Assembly: GCF_024721315.2 (NCBI RefSeq)
Contig: NZ_JANFAK020000081.1
Coordinates: 1 to 38,765, forward strand
DNA: 38,765 bases
From: Streptomyces sp. Isolate_45
GTDB taxonomy: Bacteria > Actinomycetota > Actinomycetes > Streptomycetales > Streptomycetaceae
Reading direction: 5' to 3'
The number at the start of each line of letters is the position of its first letter. Positions within the stretch are counted from its first letter, which is position 1. Below, piece by piece: positions 14,963 through 22,220 of this stretch. Below the pieces are notes generated by a model. That model was not told the origin of the DNA. It saw only the letters and a program-made list of their open reading frames with translations, and searched no databases. The position numbers and the translations under genes are program-made.

Positions 14963-15628
14963 ATGACGCACATCTGGACCGTGACCAACCTCAAGCCGGG
15001 GACGGGGAAGACGACATCCGCCGTCTGGCTCGCGTACGCGCTGCACGAGCTCGGGAAAAGGGTCGCCCTGGCCGACGCCGATCCCGGCGGCACGCGGCTC
15101 AAGATCGGCGGCAAGAAGGTCGAGGAGCTCGGCCGCGCGGGCATCTGGAACAACCTCCATCCCTTCCCGTTCCCGTACCTCTCCCTACCGTCCAGCTCCC
15201 TGCATCAGGTGCTGCCCGCCATCGGTGCCGACTACGACGTCGTCGTCGTCGACTCACCGCCGCTGGAGGACGCACAGGGCATCGCCACCTCCGCCATAAG
15301 GGCCGCCACGATGGTGATCCTCTCCGTGGCCCCCACCGCGGGCGAGATCTCGGGCATGGGCCCGGTCCTGGAAGTCATCCAGGACATCAACCCCTTGCGT
15401 GCCGAGCCGGCTCGGACCGCCGTCCTGCTCAACCGCTGCGTGGCCGGAGCCGCCTCGACCGGTGTCTTCGCCCAACAACTCACCGAGGACGGCCACACCG
15501 TGCTCGGCGCCCGGATCCCGCGCCAGGAGGTCTACGCCCAAAGTCACGGCGCCAAGGTGAAAGCTGCCGGCACGCCCTTCCAAGGCGCCGCGCTGGAGAT
15601 TCTGGCGATGGAGAGCAGGACCGCATGA
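14963..15628 (+). CDS. parA: ParA-family partition ATPase
   Basis: A 221-residue protein with the deviant Walker A motif KPGTGKTTSAVWLA (Lys11 and Lys16), where Pro replaces the usual Gly. Walker A' is DADPGGTRLKIG and Walker B is VVVVDSPP. It is short, comparable with plasmid type Ib ParA proteins that lack an N-terminal HTH. ATG 14963 has no ribosome binding site. TACGCT (14950-14955) ends 7 bases before it, as in leaderless Streptomyces genes, so a leaderless mRNA is likely. Its stop overlaps the partner gene start. Function: ATP-dependent segregation of plasmid copies over the nucleoid. Confidence 0.9.
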   Translation: MTHIWTVTNLKPGTGKTTSAVWLAYALHELGKRVALADADPGGTRLKIGGKKVEELGRAGIWNNLHPFPFPYLSLPSSSLHQVLPAIGADYDVVVVDSPPLEDAQGIATSAIRAATMVILSVAPTAGEISGMGPVLEVIQDINPLRAEPARTAVLLNRCVAGAASTGVFAQQLTEDGHTVLGARIPRQEVYAQSHGAKVKAAGTPFQGAALEILAMESRTA

Positions 15629-16611
15629 GCCGTAAGGATGAGCTCGCCGGTCGGGCGGGCGCGCTGACGGGCCGCAGCACGGCAGACGGTGCCGCCCGTG
15701 CCGAGCAGCAGAACGCCAGCGAGGCCCAGGCGAAGGCCAATGCGGCCCTCGCGGCCATCGCCGCCGCCGAGGCTGTGCAGACGCAGGCAGGGGAGGACGC
15801 CGAGCTCGGAGAGTTCTCCCTCCCCGAGGTCCCGGGATCCGCCAAGGACAGGCTCGACCGGTTCGATCGCCTCCTCGACGCCGAGTTGAGCAGGACGGTG
15901 CGGGTCAAGGCCCGGTACGACATGGTCCTCGGGCACGTGCTCCAGGCCGTGAACGACTCCGGCGACTGGAAGGAGGCCGGCCACGACTCCTTCGAGGCGT
16001 ACGCCAAGGTCCGCGGCGTGGCCCTCTCCCGCGCCTACGAGCTCATGACCGCCGCTCCCGTGCTCCAGATCATGCTTTCTGCGATCGCAGAATTCCCCAC
16101 CATGCGACCCGCGGTACTGCACGGGAAGGCGCTGCGAAGCATCTTCGACAGCGATGGTGAGAGCGGCGTCCTTACGGCTTTGCGTCTGCTCGAAGAGCGT
16201 GGTGAAAAGGTCACCGTCCCTGCCCTGGCACTCGTATGTGCCGAGATCGAAGGAAGCGACGTTCCCGCGGCTCGGTCCGTCAAGCCCTCCCGCTCGGTAC
16301 CGAGCGCTCTCGCCAAGGTCCACCGCCGTGCCGAGGCCGCCCGCAAGGCCGTCGAGAGTCTCGACATCGAGGCCCTGTCGAAGCTCACTCCCGAGGCCGA
16401 CAACGTCTTCGAGGAGATCGCGGCCGGGTACGAGGAAGCCGCCAAGCGACTTCGCGCGGTGAAGAAGCAGGCCGCCACCCAGAGGAAGAAGCGCGAGAAG
16501 TCCAGCACCACTGCGCAAGGCCGCAAGCCGCCCCGGACGCTCGACGAAGCCCTCAGCATCCCTTCCCAGGAACGGGCCTACGACGCCAAGGAAGACGCCG
16601 CCGCAGGCTGA
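15625..16611 (+). CDS. Partition partner protein (functional ParB candidate)
   Basis: A 328-residue protein coupled to parA by ATGA. The N-terminus is Ala/Glu-rich (about 1-60). The middle contains a helical segment and HTH-like unit (DWKEAGHDSFEAYAKVRGVA then LSRAYELMTAAPVLQ, about 112-148). The C-terminus is basic (KKQAATQRKKREKS). It lacks the ParB/Srx motifs of chromosomal-type ParB, so it is not a canonical ParB; its position beside parA suggests that it is the centromere-binding partner. No obvious parS is adjacent; the phased repeats at 17.9-18.06 kb are one candidate. Confidence 0.7.
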   Translation: MSRKDELAGRAGALTGRSTADGAARAEQQNASEAQAKANAALAAIAAAEAVQTQAGEDAELGEFSLPEVPGSAKDRLDRFDRLLDAELSRTVRVKARYDMVLGHVLQAVNDSGDWKEAGHDSFEAYAKVRGVALSRAYELMTAAPVLQIMLSAIAEFPTMRPAVLHGKALRSIFDSDGESGVLTALRLLEERGEKVTVPALALVCAEIEGSDVPAARSVKPSRSVPSALAKVHRRAEAARKAVESLDIEALSKLTPEADNVFEEIAAGYEEAAKRLRAVKKQAATQRKKREKSSTTAQGRKPPRTLDEALSIPSQERAYDAKEDAAAG

Positions 16612-16620
16612 ACCTCATCA

Positions 16621-16665
16621 CGCCGGAGCCCTCCGACCTACAGCGGGGCTCCGGCGTAGGTCGGA
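16621..16665. terminator. Two interleaved perfect inverted repeats (switch or pseudoknot)
   Basis: The order is A-B-A'-B'. A is CGCCGGAGCCC (16621-16631), pairing with GGGCTCCGGCG (16646-16656). B is TCCGACCTA (16632-16640), pairing with TAGGTCGGA (16657-16665). B abuts A and B' abuts A', so the two hairpins are mutually exclusive or form a pseudoknot. The element lies 9 bases after the partition partner gene and 18 before the end of the converging HTH gene. A two-way terminator is the plain reading. Confidence 0.75.
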
Positions 16666-16683
16666 GGGGAGATCGGTGAAACG

Positions 16684-17376
16684 TCAGCCAGCTGCTCCGG
16701 GCAGCCACGCAGCGGTCTCAGGCCGTTCGAGCGCTTTGAGGCGGCGCCACGTGAAGACCCAATCATCGATGTTGGCGATGCCGCAGGCCCGGAGAAATGC
16801 GGTGCATCGGTCGAACGCCGGGAGTTTCGTGCCTTTGAGCATGTCGCTTGTGGTGCTGCGTTTGAGCTGGCCGTTGGAGACGTTCTCCAGCCTGCGATAG
16901 GAGGGCTCACCAGCCCAGACGTGGACAGCAGCGAGAGCTGCGACGAAGTCCGAGGGCGTCTGGATCGGCAACGGATCGGGCCGTCCGTACTGCGGCAGCG
17001 GCTCCCTGCCGTACACGACGTGAGCACCGGTGGTCTGGGGTCCTTGACCCGGGGGCGAATTGACGGTGACGTTTCGCGCCCCCGTAATGACCACGCTGCC
17101 CTCGCCGGCACCGGCGGTTCCCGCCGCGGTCAAACCACGGACCTCATATCGTGCCTCGGAATGCAGGCCCTGCAGCTCCGTGACCACTTCCGGAGGGGCT
17201 ACGAGAGCTTCGAGGAGACGGCGAAGCTCTGCTTGAGAGGGAAGCTTCCGACCGCTAAAGATGTCGGTGAGTGAAACTCGGGGAATCCCGGTCACCCGTG
17301 CAAGGTGCGCCAGGTTTGTATCGGCCCGCTTGACGAGCATCCGGATCTCGGAGGCCAGAGTTTCGCGCCCACTCAC
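16684..17376 (-). CDS. HTH protein with XRE-like domains at both ends
   Basis: A 230-residue protein. The N-terminal XRE-like domain (about 1-62) includes NLAHLARVTGIPRVSLTDIFSGRKLPS. The middle (about 75-130) is Gly/Thr/Pro-rich with VVITGARNVTVNSPPG. The C-terminal part (about 138-215) looks like a second HTH unit (FVAALAAVHVWAGEPSYRRL, then GQLKRSTTSDMLKGTKLPAF). Two HTH units in one chain could bind adjacent half-sites or loop DNA. GTG 17376 overlaps the stop of the upstream 89-residue membrane protein, so the pair is coupled. It converges on the partition operon. Confidence 0.75.
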   Translation of the reverse strand: MSGRETLASEIRMLVKRADTNLAHLARVTGIPRVSLTDIFSGRKLPSQAELRRLLEALVAPPEVVTELQGLHSEARYEVRGLTAAGTAGAGEGSVVITGARNVTVNSPPGQGPQTTGAHVVYGREPLPQYGRPDPLPIQTPSDFVAALAAVHVWAGEPSYRRLENVSNGQLKRSTTSDMLKGTKLPAFDRCTAFLRACGIANIDDWVFTWRRLKALERPETAAWLPGAAG

Positions 17377-17642
17377 GGTCGGCCACCCTGGCGCAGGTGG
17401 TCAGCGGTGCGGCGGACGGGGGCCGCGACGATCTCGGTGAGTACGGCAGCAAGGGCAGCGCCGATGACTTCGGCAGCATGTCCGGCGGTCCACATCCAGG
17501 CCAGACCGCTCACAGCCGTCAGAACGGTGATCACCATCAAGAGATGAGCGAGTCCGAAACTGCGAGGTACTTCGGGTGTCGGAACACAGCCGGTGGGTGG
17601 CAGCTGAACGCGCCGGCGGAACCAGTTCTGAGACGGAAGCAT
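17373..17642 (-). CDS. 89-residue 2TM membrane protein coupled to the HTH gene
   Basis: ATG 17642 follows AAGGAG. After about 28 hydrophilic residues the chain has a TM helix (about 30-52, AHLLMVITVLTAVSGLAWMW) and a second weaker one (about 56-72, EVIGAALAAVLTEIVAA), then a basic tail (RRTADHLRQGGRP). The GTGA overlap with the downstream HTH gene makes it the clearest case here of a small 2TM protein linked to an HTH protein. Phased repeats lie 255-420 bases upstream. Function unknown. Confidence 0.72.
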   Translation of the reverse strand: MLPSQNWFRRRVQLPPTGCVPTPEVPRSFGLAHLLMVITVLTAVSGLAWMWTAGHAAEVIGAALAAVLTEIVAAPVRRTADHLRQGGRP

Positions 17643-17896
17643 GTGTAGCCGCTCCTTAAATCAGTCGCCTGGAGGGTTTTTCGAGTGGCACGTCCGGGTT
17701 GGAACGGCGCGAAGGTTTCGCAGACCCTCGTGCTTTCCGTGGGACGGAAGTGCTTCTTCAAGCATGCTGACGGCCCCCTGCGAGAGCAATAGCCCTTGAT
17801 CTAAAGCGAGTTGTCAGGACCGATCAAAAAGGGACACCGCATAAAACGGAGGGATGCCATCCGTTGCGCGTGCGGCTCGCTTAGGTTCTCAAGGCC
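17643..17896. other. Gene-free upstream region of the 2TM/HTH pair
   Basis: No gene is supported. TCGCCTGGAGGGTTTTTCG (17665-17683) recurs as TCGCCTGGAGGGCTTTTCC at 18118-18136, so two direct repeats bracket the phased arrays. Base composition is lower in GC than in the flanks around 17780-17860. Confidence 0.45.
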
Positions 17897-17952
17897 GTCC
17901 GAGATGCGTCCGCGGAAGTCCGCAATCTTCCGAAGGCGTCCGGAATCGTCCG
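17897..17952. repeat. GTCCG direct-repeat array, 10-bp phase (block 1)
   Basis: GTCCG starts at 17897, 17908, 17918, 17938 and 17948, with TTCCG at 17928. The spacing is 11, 10, 10, 10, 10. The five bases between units vary. One-turn phasing of a pentamer is typical of cooperative protein binding on one face of the helix. The block is 255 bases upstream of the 2TM/HTH pair. Confidence 0.8.
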
Positions 17953-18018
17953 GCAGGGGAGAATTCCAGAGCGCCTGGTTGGGAGCTTGCCGAGGTCGCA
18001 CTGCCAGCCTGATGGCAG

Positions 18019-18063
18019 GTCAGTGCAGGTCGGCTGCTGTCCGGTGTTGTCCGGGCCCGTCCG
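18019..18063. repeat. GTCCG direct-repeat array, 10-bp phase (block 2)
   Basis: GTCAG, GTCGG, GTCCG, GTCCG and GTCCG start at 18019, 18029, 18039, 18049 and 18059, exactly 10 bp apart, grading from degenerate to perfect. The block continues the motif of 17897-17952 and lies 115 bases upstream of a small ORF at 18178. Confidence 0.75.
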
Positions 18064-18177
18064 GCCCACGTGCGTCGCACCCTTTCCCGTAGGACAGTGA
18101 ACGCGCTAGTCACTCCTTCGCCTGGAGGGCTTTTCCGGGGCGGTTGTTCGCAGCGACCGACCCCTAGTGTGTGACTC

Positions 18178-18309
18178 ATGTCACAGGTGGTGGGCGGGTT
18201 CGTATCCTCGGATGCGAACCCGCCCACTGTCGTTAGGGCCGTCACACAGCTCGTGCGCGAGCACATGGAGTTCACCACCGCTGAAGGGCTCGGCGGCGGA
18301 GCGGGCTGA
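18178..18309 (+). CDS. Possible 43-residue ORF (may be the front of a split gene)
   Basis: ATG 18178 opens a frame with fair codon bias (MSQVVGGFVSSDANPPTVVR, then AVTQLVREHMEFTTAEGLGG). It stops at 18309, one base before the next small ORF begins at GTG 18311. The binding site is weak. A 38-base near-perfect palindrome (18190-18227, 13-bp perfect outer arms GTGGGCGGGTTCG) lies inside it. Either two coupled small genes or one small gene broken by a frameshift near 18300. Confidence 0.4.
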   Translation: MSQVVGGFVSSDANPPTVVRAVTQLVREHMEFTTAEGLGGGAG

Positions 18310-18310
18310 G

Positions 18311-18445
18311 GTGGAAGCGGGGAAGCGGCGGGCGGGGAAGGGCAGGCCCGCGATTCAGGCGGCCGTCGAGGCAGCCAAGGCGGTGGCCGTCCTGCTGGAA
18401 ACCGGTAACCACCCGACCCGGCTGGCCCCCGAAGGCGGGCACTGA
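18311..18445 (+). CDS. Possible 44-residue ORF coupled to the preceding one
   Basis: From GTG 18311 the frame reads MEAGKRRAGKGRPAIQAAVE, then AAKAVAVLLETGNHPTRLAP, with strong GC-ending codon bias. It looks like the rear half of a compact helical protein. The TGA of the previous frame is one base upstream, so translational restart or an ancestral single reading frame are both possible. I recognise no family. Confidence 0.45.
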   Translation: MEAGKRRAGKGRPAIQAAVEAAKAVAVLLETGNHPTRLAPEGGH

Positions 18446-18782
18446 ACTGAAACGACGGCGGGCGGTATTCGGGCTCTGGGTGCCGACCGCCGTGGCACGT
18501 CCGAGGTCAGGGGCTGGCGGCGGGCAGAGGCGAGCCAACTGGGCCGTTGGGGCACTGTTCCCGGCAGCACCCGGACCGGGTGCCGCCCACCATCGGCTGT
18601 CCTCGGGCAGCCTCGCCCATCCCGCCGGCGCGACCTGTCCGCCTTGGCGGCCGGGGCCGGGGTGGGCTTGGCTCTGGCCGGGCACGGTCGGCCCGCTGGC
18701 GCGGGGGTGAGCCCGGCCCGCTCCGGCAGCTTCGCAAGGTGCCCTCACGGGGCTCTTCTCGAACCTCCCCGACAGGGCAGCG
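18446..18782. other. Gene-free GC-rich stretch
   Basis: Open frames on both strands lack binding sites and run through repetitive GGC/GCC sequence. Small inverted arms such as CACCCGG/CCGGGTG (about 18571-18584) occur, but nothing that I would name. Confidence 0.4.
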
Positions 18783-18826
18783 GGAGCTCCGCTAATCGAT
18801 TGGCGGACCAGGCTCCGGACTTCAGA
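18783..18826 (+). repeat. 44-bp direct repeat left of the methylase (copy 1)
   Basis: Matches 22003-22046 at 38 of 44 positions, same orientation. Each copy starts GGAGCTCCGCTA and ends CTCCGGAC with TTCAGA or CTCAGA. The core TCCGCTA-N6-TRGCGGA is an inverted repeat. The two copies bracket the methylase gene and its small membrane partner (about 3.2 kb). Confidence 0.75.
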
Positions 18827-19183
18827 GAACCTGCGGGGCGTACTGGATGAGCGCGGCCAGGCCCCACTCGTACGCTCCGGCCGCGGCGAGGTCCGGGGAC
18901 TCCGTCTCGCGCAAGGCCGGAACCTCGCCGCCCCGGCTGAGCATGTGTTAACCCTATTGCTGCCTTGGTGGCTGCAACTCGGCCTATCCTGACTCCCCAT
19001 CCGGCCCATTTCCTCGAAAAATCGGCCATGCATGGTCCCTCGGGTCTTCCCGTCGTGTCTTGCGTGACAGGAAGTGTTGTGTGCGTACCAACAGTGCGCA
19101 CCCAACTCGCCGGGCTTCCTCCCCGTATGTTCTTCACCAACGGAGCGCCCACCGAGCGTGGTTCAAAAGGAGCGATGAGACAT
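18827..19183. other. Upstream region of the methylase gene
   Basis: The reading frame is open from 18965, but there is no binding site before AAAAGGAG (19165-19172), so this is treated as the 5' region. It contains GTTAACCC at about 18947-18954, a sequence also present after the second direct repeat (about 22056). Confidence 0.45.
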
Positions 19184-21607
19184 ATGGAGAGCGGAAGCAG
19201 CACACCGTTCCACACCGACGACCCACAGATCACGCGTGCACGGATCGCGGAGCTGGCTGACGTCACACGGCCCACAGTGACCGTCTGGGCTCACCGGTTC
19301 ACGGATTTTCCGCGGCCCAGAAAGGCGGCCGGGAAGGCGTACTTCCTCCAATCGGAAGTCCTGAACTGGCTTGATGATCGTCGCATTCCGCCGCATCTGC
19401 GACGTCCGGAGGAACGGGACGACGCGACCTACGGTCGCCGCGCCCGCTCCACCCTTGCCCATGTCGGGACGGACGCACCCCGGGCACACCGGCCGCCTGC
19501 CTCGGTGGCTGTTCCCGCCGCGAGCCAGGGCCGCCCGGATCGGCACTCCGCAAAGGGGAGAAACCGCCAGGCGGTGCGCGAGCTCATGGAGGTGCTGGCC
19601 GATCAGGTGCGCGGCTCAGGCTCGATGGAGAACTACACGCACCTGCTCGCCGCGCTCCACTTCCTGCGGGCGGGACCTGACGCACGCTGGACCGAGGTAC
19701 GGGGCCAGGTGAAGGTCAAGCGAACCGCCGCCGAGGCGCTGGAGTGCATCGGTTTCGCGGTGGACGAGGAGGTGCAGCGCCTGGGGATGCTGCCGCGCTT
19801 CGCCGAGGCACTGTCTGACCTGGTGCCCAGGAACGCGGAGGTCTTGGAACGCATCATGGACCTGGTCGCCGGCCTCGACGGCAACGCCTTTCAACTGATC
19901 ATCGAGGAGTACGAGACGCATGCCCGGCTGCGCAGCCGGGAGTTCTTCACCCCCCAGGGGGTCGTATGGCTGATGCTGGGGCTGGCCCGAATGTCCCACG
20001 GCCGCGAGCCGCTCACCGTCTACGACCCCTACGTTCGCGGTGGCGAGTTCCTCGCTGCGGCGTGCGTGGCGTCGGAAGACAGCAGGCGCCGCCACTTTGG
20101 GGGCCATGAGCCGCTCAAGGTCTTCGGGCAGACGACGTCGGCTGCGGTGGCGCCACTCGCGGGCATCAATCTCGCGCTGCACGGCGTACGGTCCGGGATC
20201 CGCCTGAGTGCCAGAGAACCGTGGATCGAAGGACCGGACCTCCGAGGGAAGGTCGACATCGTACTCACCAACCCGCCCTTCAACATGAATGACTCGGCCG
20301 GTGCGACCTGCCGTACAGGAACGTGGGACTACGGCCCGCCGCCGCTGGACAACGCCAACTTCGCCTATGTCCAGCATGCGCTCGCCACTCTGCGCGAAGG
20401 CGGGCGCGCGGCGATTGTCATGCCCAACAAGGCGGGAAACTCAGGGAGCCCGACCGAGGCGGCGATTCGGAAGGCGATGGTACGGGCGGGCGTCGTGGAG
20501 TGTGTCATCAGAATGCCCGCCAAGCTGTTCAGCGGCACTGCAGTGCCTGTGTCTGTATGGCTGCTGCGGCACCCCGGCGAGCCGTGCGAGGAGGTGCTCT
20601 TCCTCGAAGCGGGCCATCTCGGGACCAAGAAGGGTCCGCGCTCTGTGTTGGAAGGCGCCGACGCGCGGACGATTCTCAGCACCTACAAGGCACACAACGG
20701 TGCTCGTCTCCGGTTGCCCGTCGACGATCTTGAGCAGTTGGAGACAGTGCCGAGCATCTTGGTCCATCGGCAGGTCCTGCTCGAAGGAGCCTGCTCGCTC
20801 AACCCTCTCGATCACATTCCGTCGGCGGATAGGCGTCCGGACGAGCAGGCCGGTCCTCAGCCCAGCGACGACGCGTTGAAAGCAGCCTTGTCCGACGTGA
20901 AATCGCTGCGCGAGAGCAGCGCGCAGGCGGACGTCCGAGCGGCCGACCTCTACGAGGAGTTCGCGCCGTTCATGAAGAGCGATGCCGGCGGTCCCGAGGT
21001 ACAGCTCGCCGAACTCTGTGAGATCAAGGCCGGGCCTTCGTTCTCGCGGCTGAGCAAGACAGACCGCAGTGCCGACGGCACGGTGCCTGTGGTGTTCCCG
21101 CGCCACCTCAGGGAAGGACGCATCACCGACACGGGCGAAGAACGCGTCCGCTACGAGCTGGCCAAACGGTTGGGAAGCTACCGGCTCGAACCCGGGGACA
21201 TTGTGTGCGTGCGTGCTGGCAAGACGGTCCCGCCGGCGCTCGTAGAGGCCAGTCATGCGGACTGGCTGATGAGCACAAACCTGATCCGGATCCGCGTAAA
21301 GCAAGACGCCGAGGTCCATCCCGATTACCTGGTCACCTGGCTCAGGCGGACCGAAGTGATCACCTGGATCGAGGACCGGTCGGCTGCCACAGCTGTGCCA
21401 TCGATCAGCACCGCGGCATTGGGGCGCATGAAGGTACGACTGCCTTCACTCCTGCAGCAGCGGCGGATTGCGGAGCTGACGAATGCTCTTGAGGACCAGG
21501 CGCTTGCACACCGGGCACTGGCGGCTGCCGTCACCCGGGCCCATGGCCTGCTGGTCGAGGAGGCGATGAACCGGCCGTCGATGTCTGGCGCGCTCCAAAC
21601 GACCTGA
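19184..21607 (+). CDS. HTH, N6-adenine DNA methylase and specificity domain fusion
   Basis: An 807-residue protein. Residues about 10-75 form a MerR-like winged HTH (ARIAELADVTRPTVTVWAHR, then FPRPRKAAGKAYFLQSEVLN). A helical HsdM-like region follows. The gamma-class methylase core has motif I as YDPYVRGGEFL (about 280-290), unlike the usual DPACGTGGFL, and an intact catalytic NPPF (about 363-366). From about residue 604 a type I specificity (target recognition) domain starts (VQLAELCEIKAGPSFSRLSK). No restriction subunit is nearby, so it is a solitary modification enzyme or part of an unusual system. ATG 19184 has AAAAGGAG 11 bases upstream; ATG 19175 is too close to it. Flanked by 44-bp direct repeats. 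Confidence 0.85.
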   Translation: MESGSSTPFHTDDPQITRARIAELADVTRPTVTVWAHRFTDFPRPRKAAGKAYFLQSEVLNWLDDRRIPPHLRRPEERDDATYGRRARSTLAHVGTDAPRAHRPPASVAVPAASQGRPDRHSAKGRNRQAVRELMEVLADQVRGSGSMENYTHLLAALHFLRAGPDARWTEVRGQVKVKRTAAEALECIGFAVDEEVQRLGMLPRFAEALSDLVPRNAEVLERIMDLVAGLDGNAFQLIIEEYETHARLRSREFFTPQGVVWLMLGLARMSHGREPLTVYDPYVRGGEFLAAACVASEDSRRRHFGGHEPLKVFGQTTSAAVAPLAGINLALHGVRSGIRLSAREPWIEGPDLRGKVDIVLTNPPFNMNDSAGATCRTGTWDYGPPPLDNANFAYVQHALATLREGGRAAIVMPNKAGNSGSPTEAAIRKAMVRAGVVECVIRMPAKLFSGTAVPVSVWLLRHPGEPCEEVLFLEAGHLGTKKGPRSVLEGADARTILSTYKAHNGARLRLPVDDLEQLETVPSILVHRQVLLEGACSLNPLDHIPSADRRPDEQAGPQPSDDALKAALSDVKSLRESSAQADVRAADLYEEFAPFMKSDAGGPEVQLAELCEIKAGPSFSRLSKTDRSADGTVPVVFPRHLREGRITDTGEERVRYELAKRLGSYRLEPGDIVCVRAGKTVPPALVEASHADWLMSTNLIRIRVKQDAEVHPDYLVTWLRRTEVITWIEDRSAATAVPSISTAALGRMKVRLPSLLQQRRIAELTNALEDQALAHRALAAAVTRAHGLLVEEAMNRPSMSGALQTT

Positions 21608-21651
21608 CCACCTGCCCTTGACCACCGAACTGAACGAAAGGGAACACCGCC

Positions 21652-21891
21652 GTGACCGGCTCCGACCTCTCCACTGACCCGACCGCCCCCGCGTTGCCCA
21701 CGTGGGCGCTCTGGCTAATGATCATGGCTCTGTTCTGCCTGGTGGTGGCTTTGTCCGCGAGCCTCGTGGAAAGCCTCGCGGGCGGTACCCTTCCGACCGT
21801 CCTCAGGTCTGGAGGAACCAGCTTCCTCGCCGCGGCGACTCTGTGTTTCGGCACCCTGCAGGCAGTACGGGAACTTCGCAAGCGTCGATAG
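21652..21891 (+). CDS. 79-residue 2TM protein next to the methylase
   Basis: GTG 21652 follows AAAGGGA. Two hydrophobic helices (about 18-38, WALWLMIMALFCLVVALSAS; about 53-68, SFLAAATLCFGTL) are separated by a Gly/Pro loop, ending in a basic tail (RELRKRR). It starts 44 bases after the methylase stop on the same strand, so they are probably co-transcribed. It shares the layout of the other small 2TM proteins in this plasmid. Function unknown. Confidence 0.72.
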   Translation: MTGSDLSTDPTAPALPTWALWLMIMALFCLVVALSASLVESLAGGTLPTVLRSGGTSFLAAATLCFGTLQAVRELRKRR

Positions 21892-21912
21892 CGGCGGTCT
21901 GACCTGCTGCTT

Positions 21913-21940
21913 GGGCTCCGTAAGTCGACTTGCGGAGCCC
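21913..21940. terminator. Palindromic terminator
   Basis: GGGCTCCG-T-AAGTCGACTT-G-CGGAGCCC forms a 28-base palindrome with a single mismatch, 21 bases after the small 2TM gene. Its centre (CTCCG...AGTCGA...CGGAG) resembles the core of the 44-bp direct repeats, so it may be a relative of those sites rather than only a terminator. Confidence 0.7.
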
Positions 21941-22002
21941 ATTACCGAACCTGTGCTGCCGGAGGGTCACTAGAGCGCTGCTTTGTGAACCTGTTTGGAG
22001 CA

Positions 22003-22046
22003 GGAGCTCCGCTAGTCGATTAGCGGAGTAGCCTCCGGACCTCAGA
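22003..22046 (+). repeat. 44-bp direct repeat right of the methylase (copy 2)
   Basis: Second copy of the element at 18783-18826, 38 of 44 identical. Here the core is a better palindrome: CTCCGCTA-GTCGAT-TAGCGGAG. Confidence 0.75.
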
Positions 22047-22164
22047 TCACCCGAGGGTTAACCCCTGTGACGTCACGTGCTCTGACCTTGGCAGGGCCTG
22101 GTGCTGGGTGGCACGGGACCGAGGAGCACACGTCGGGCTGGCCCGGCGGCCGTGCCGCTTCGGG

Positions 22165-22185
22165 CCGACACCACGGCGGTGTCGG
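22165..22185 (-). terminator. Hairpin after the ricin-domain gene
   Basis: CCGACACC (22165-22172) pairs with GGTGTCGG (22178-22185) around a 5-base loop, 36 bases past the stop of the minus-strand gene. The rest of 22047-22220 shows nothing else. Confidence 0.55.
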
Positions 22186-22220
22186 TCGGTGACCTGCGAG
22201 GACGCCGACCGGCCCCGGGT

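Noticed and set aside
18272..19105. 277-aa minus-strand frame upstream of the methylase
   Set aside because: No binding site, composition unlike a protein, and it crosses the 44-bp direct repeat.
18965..19183. N-terminal extension of the methylase to 18965
   Set aside because: No binding site upstream, poor codon bias, and a strong AAAAGGAG site favours ATG 19184.
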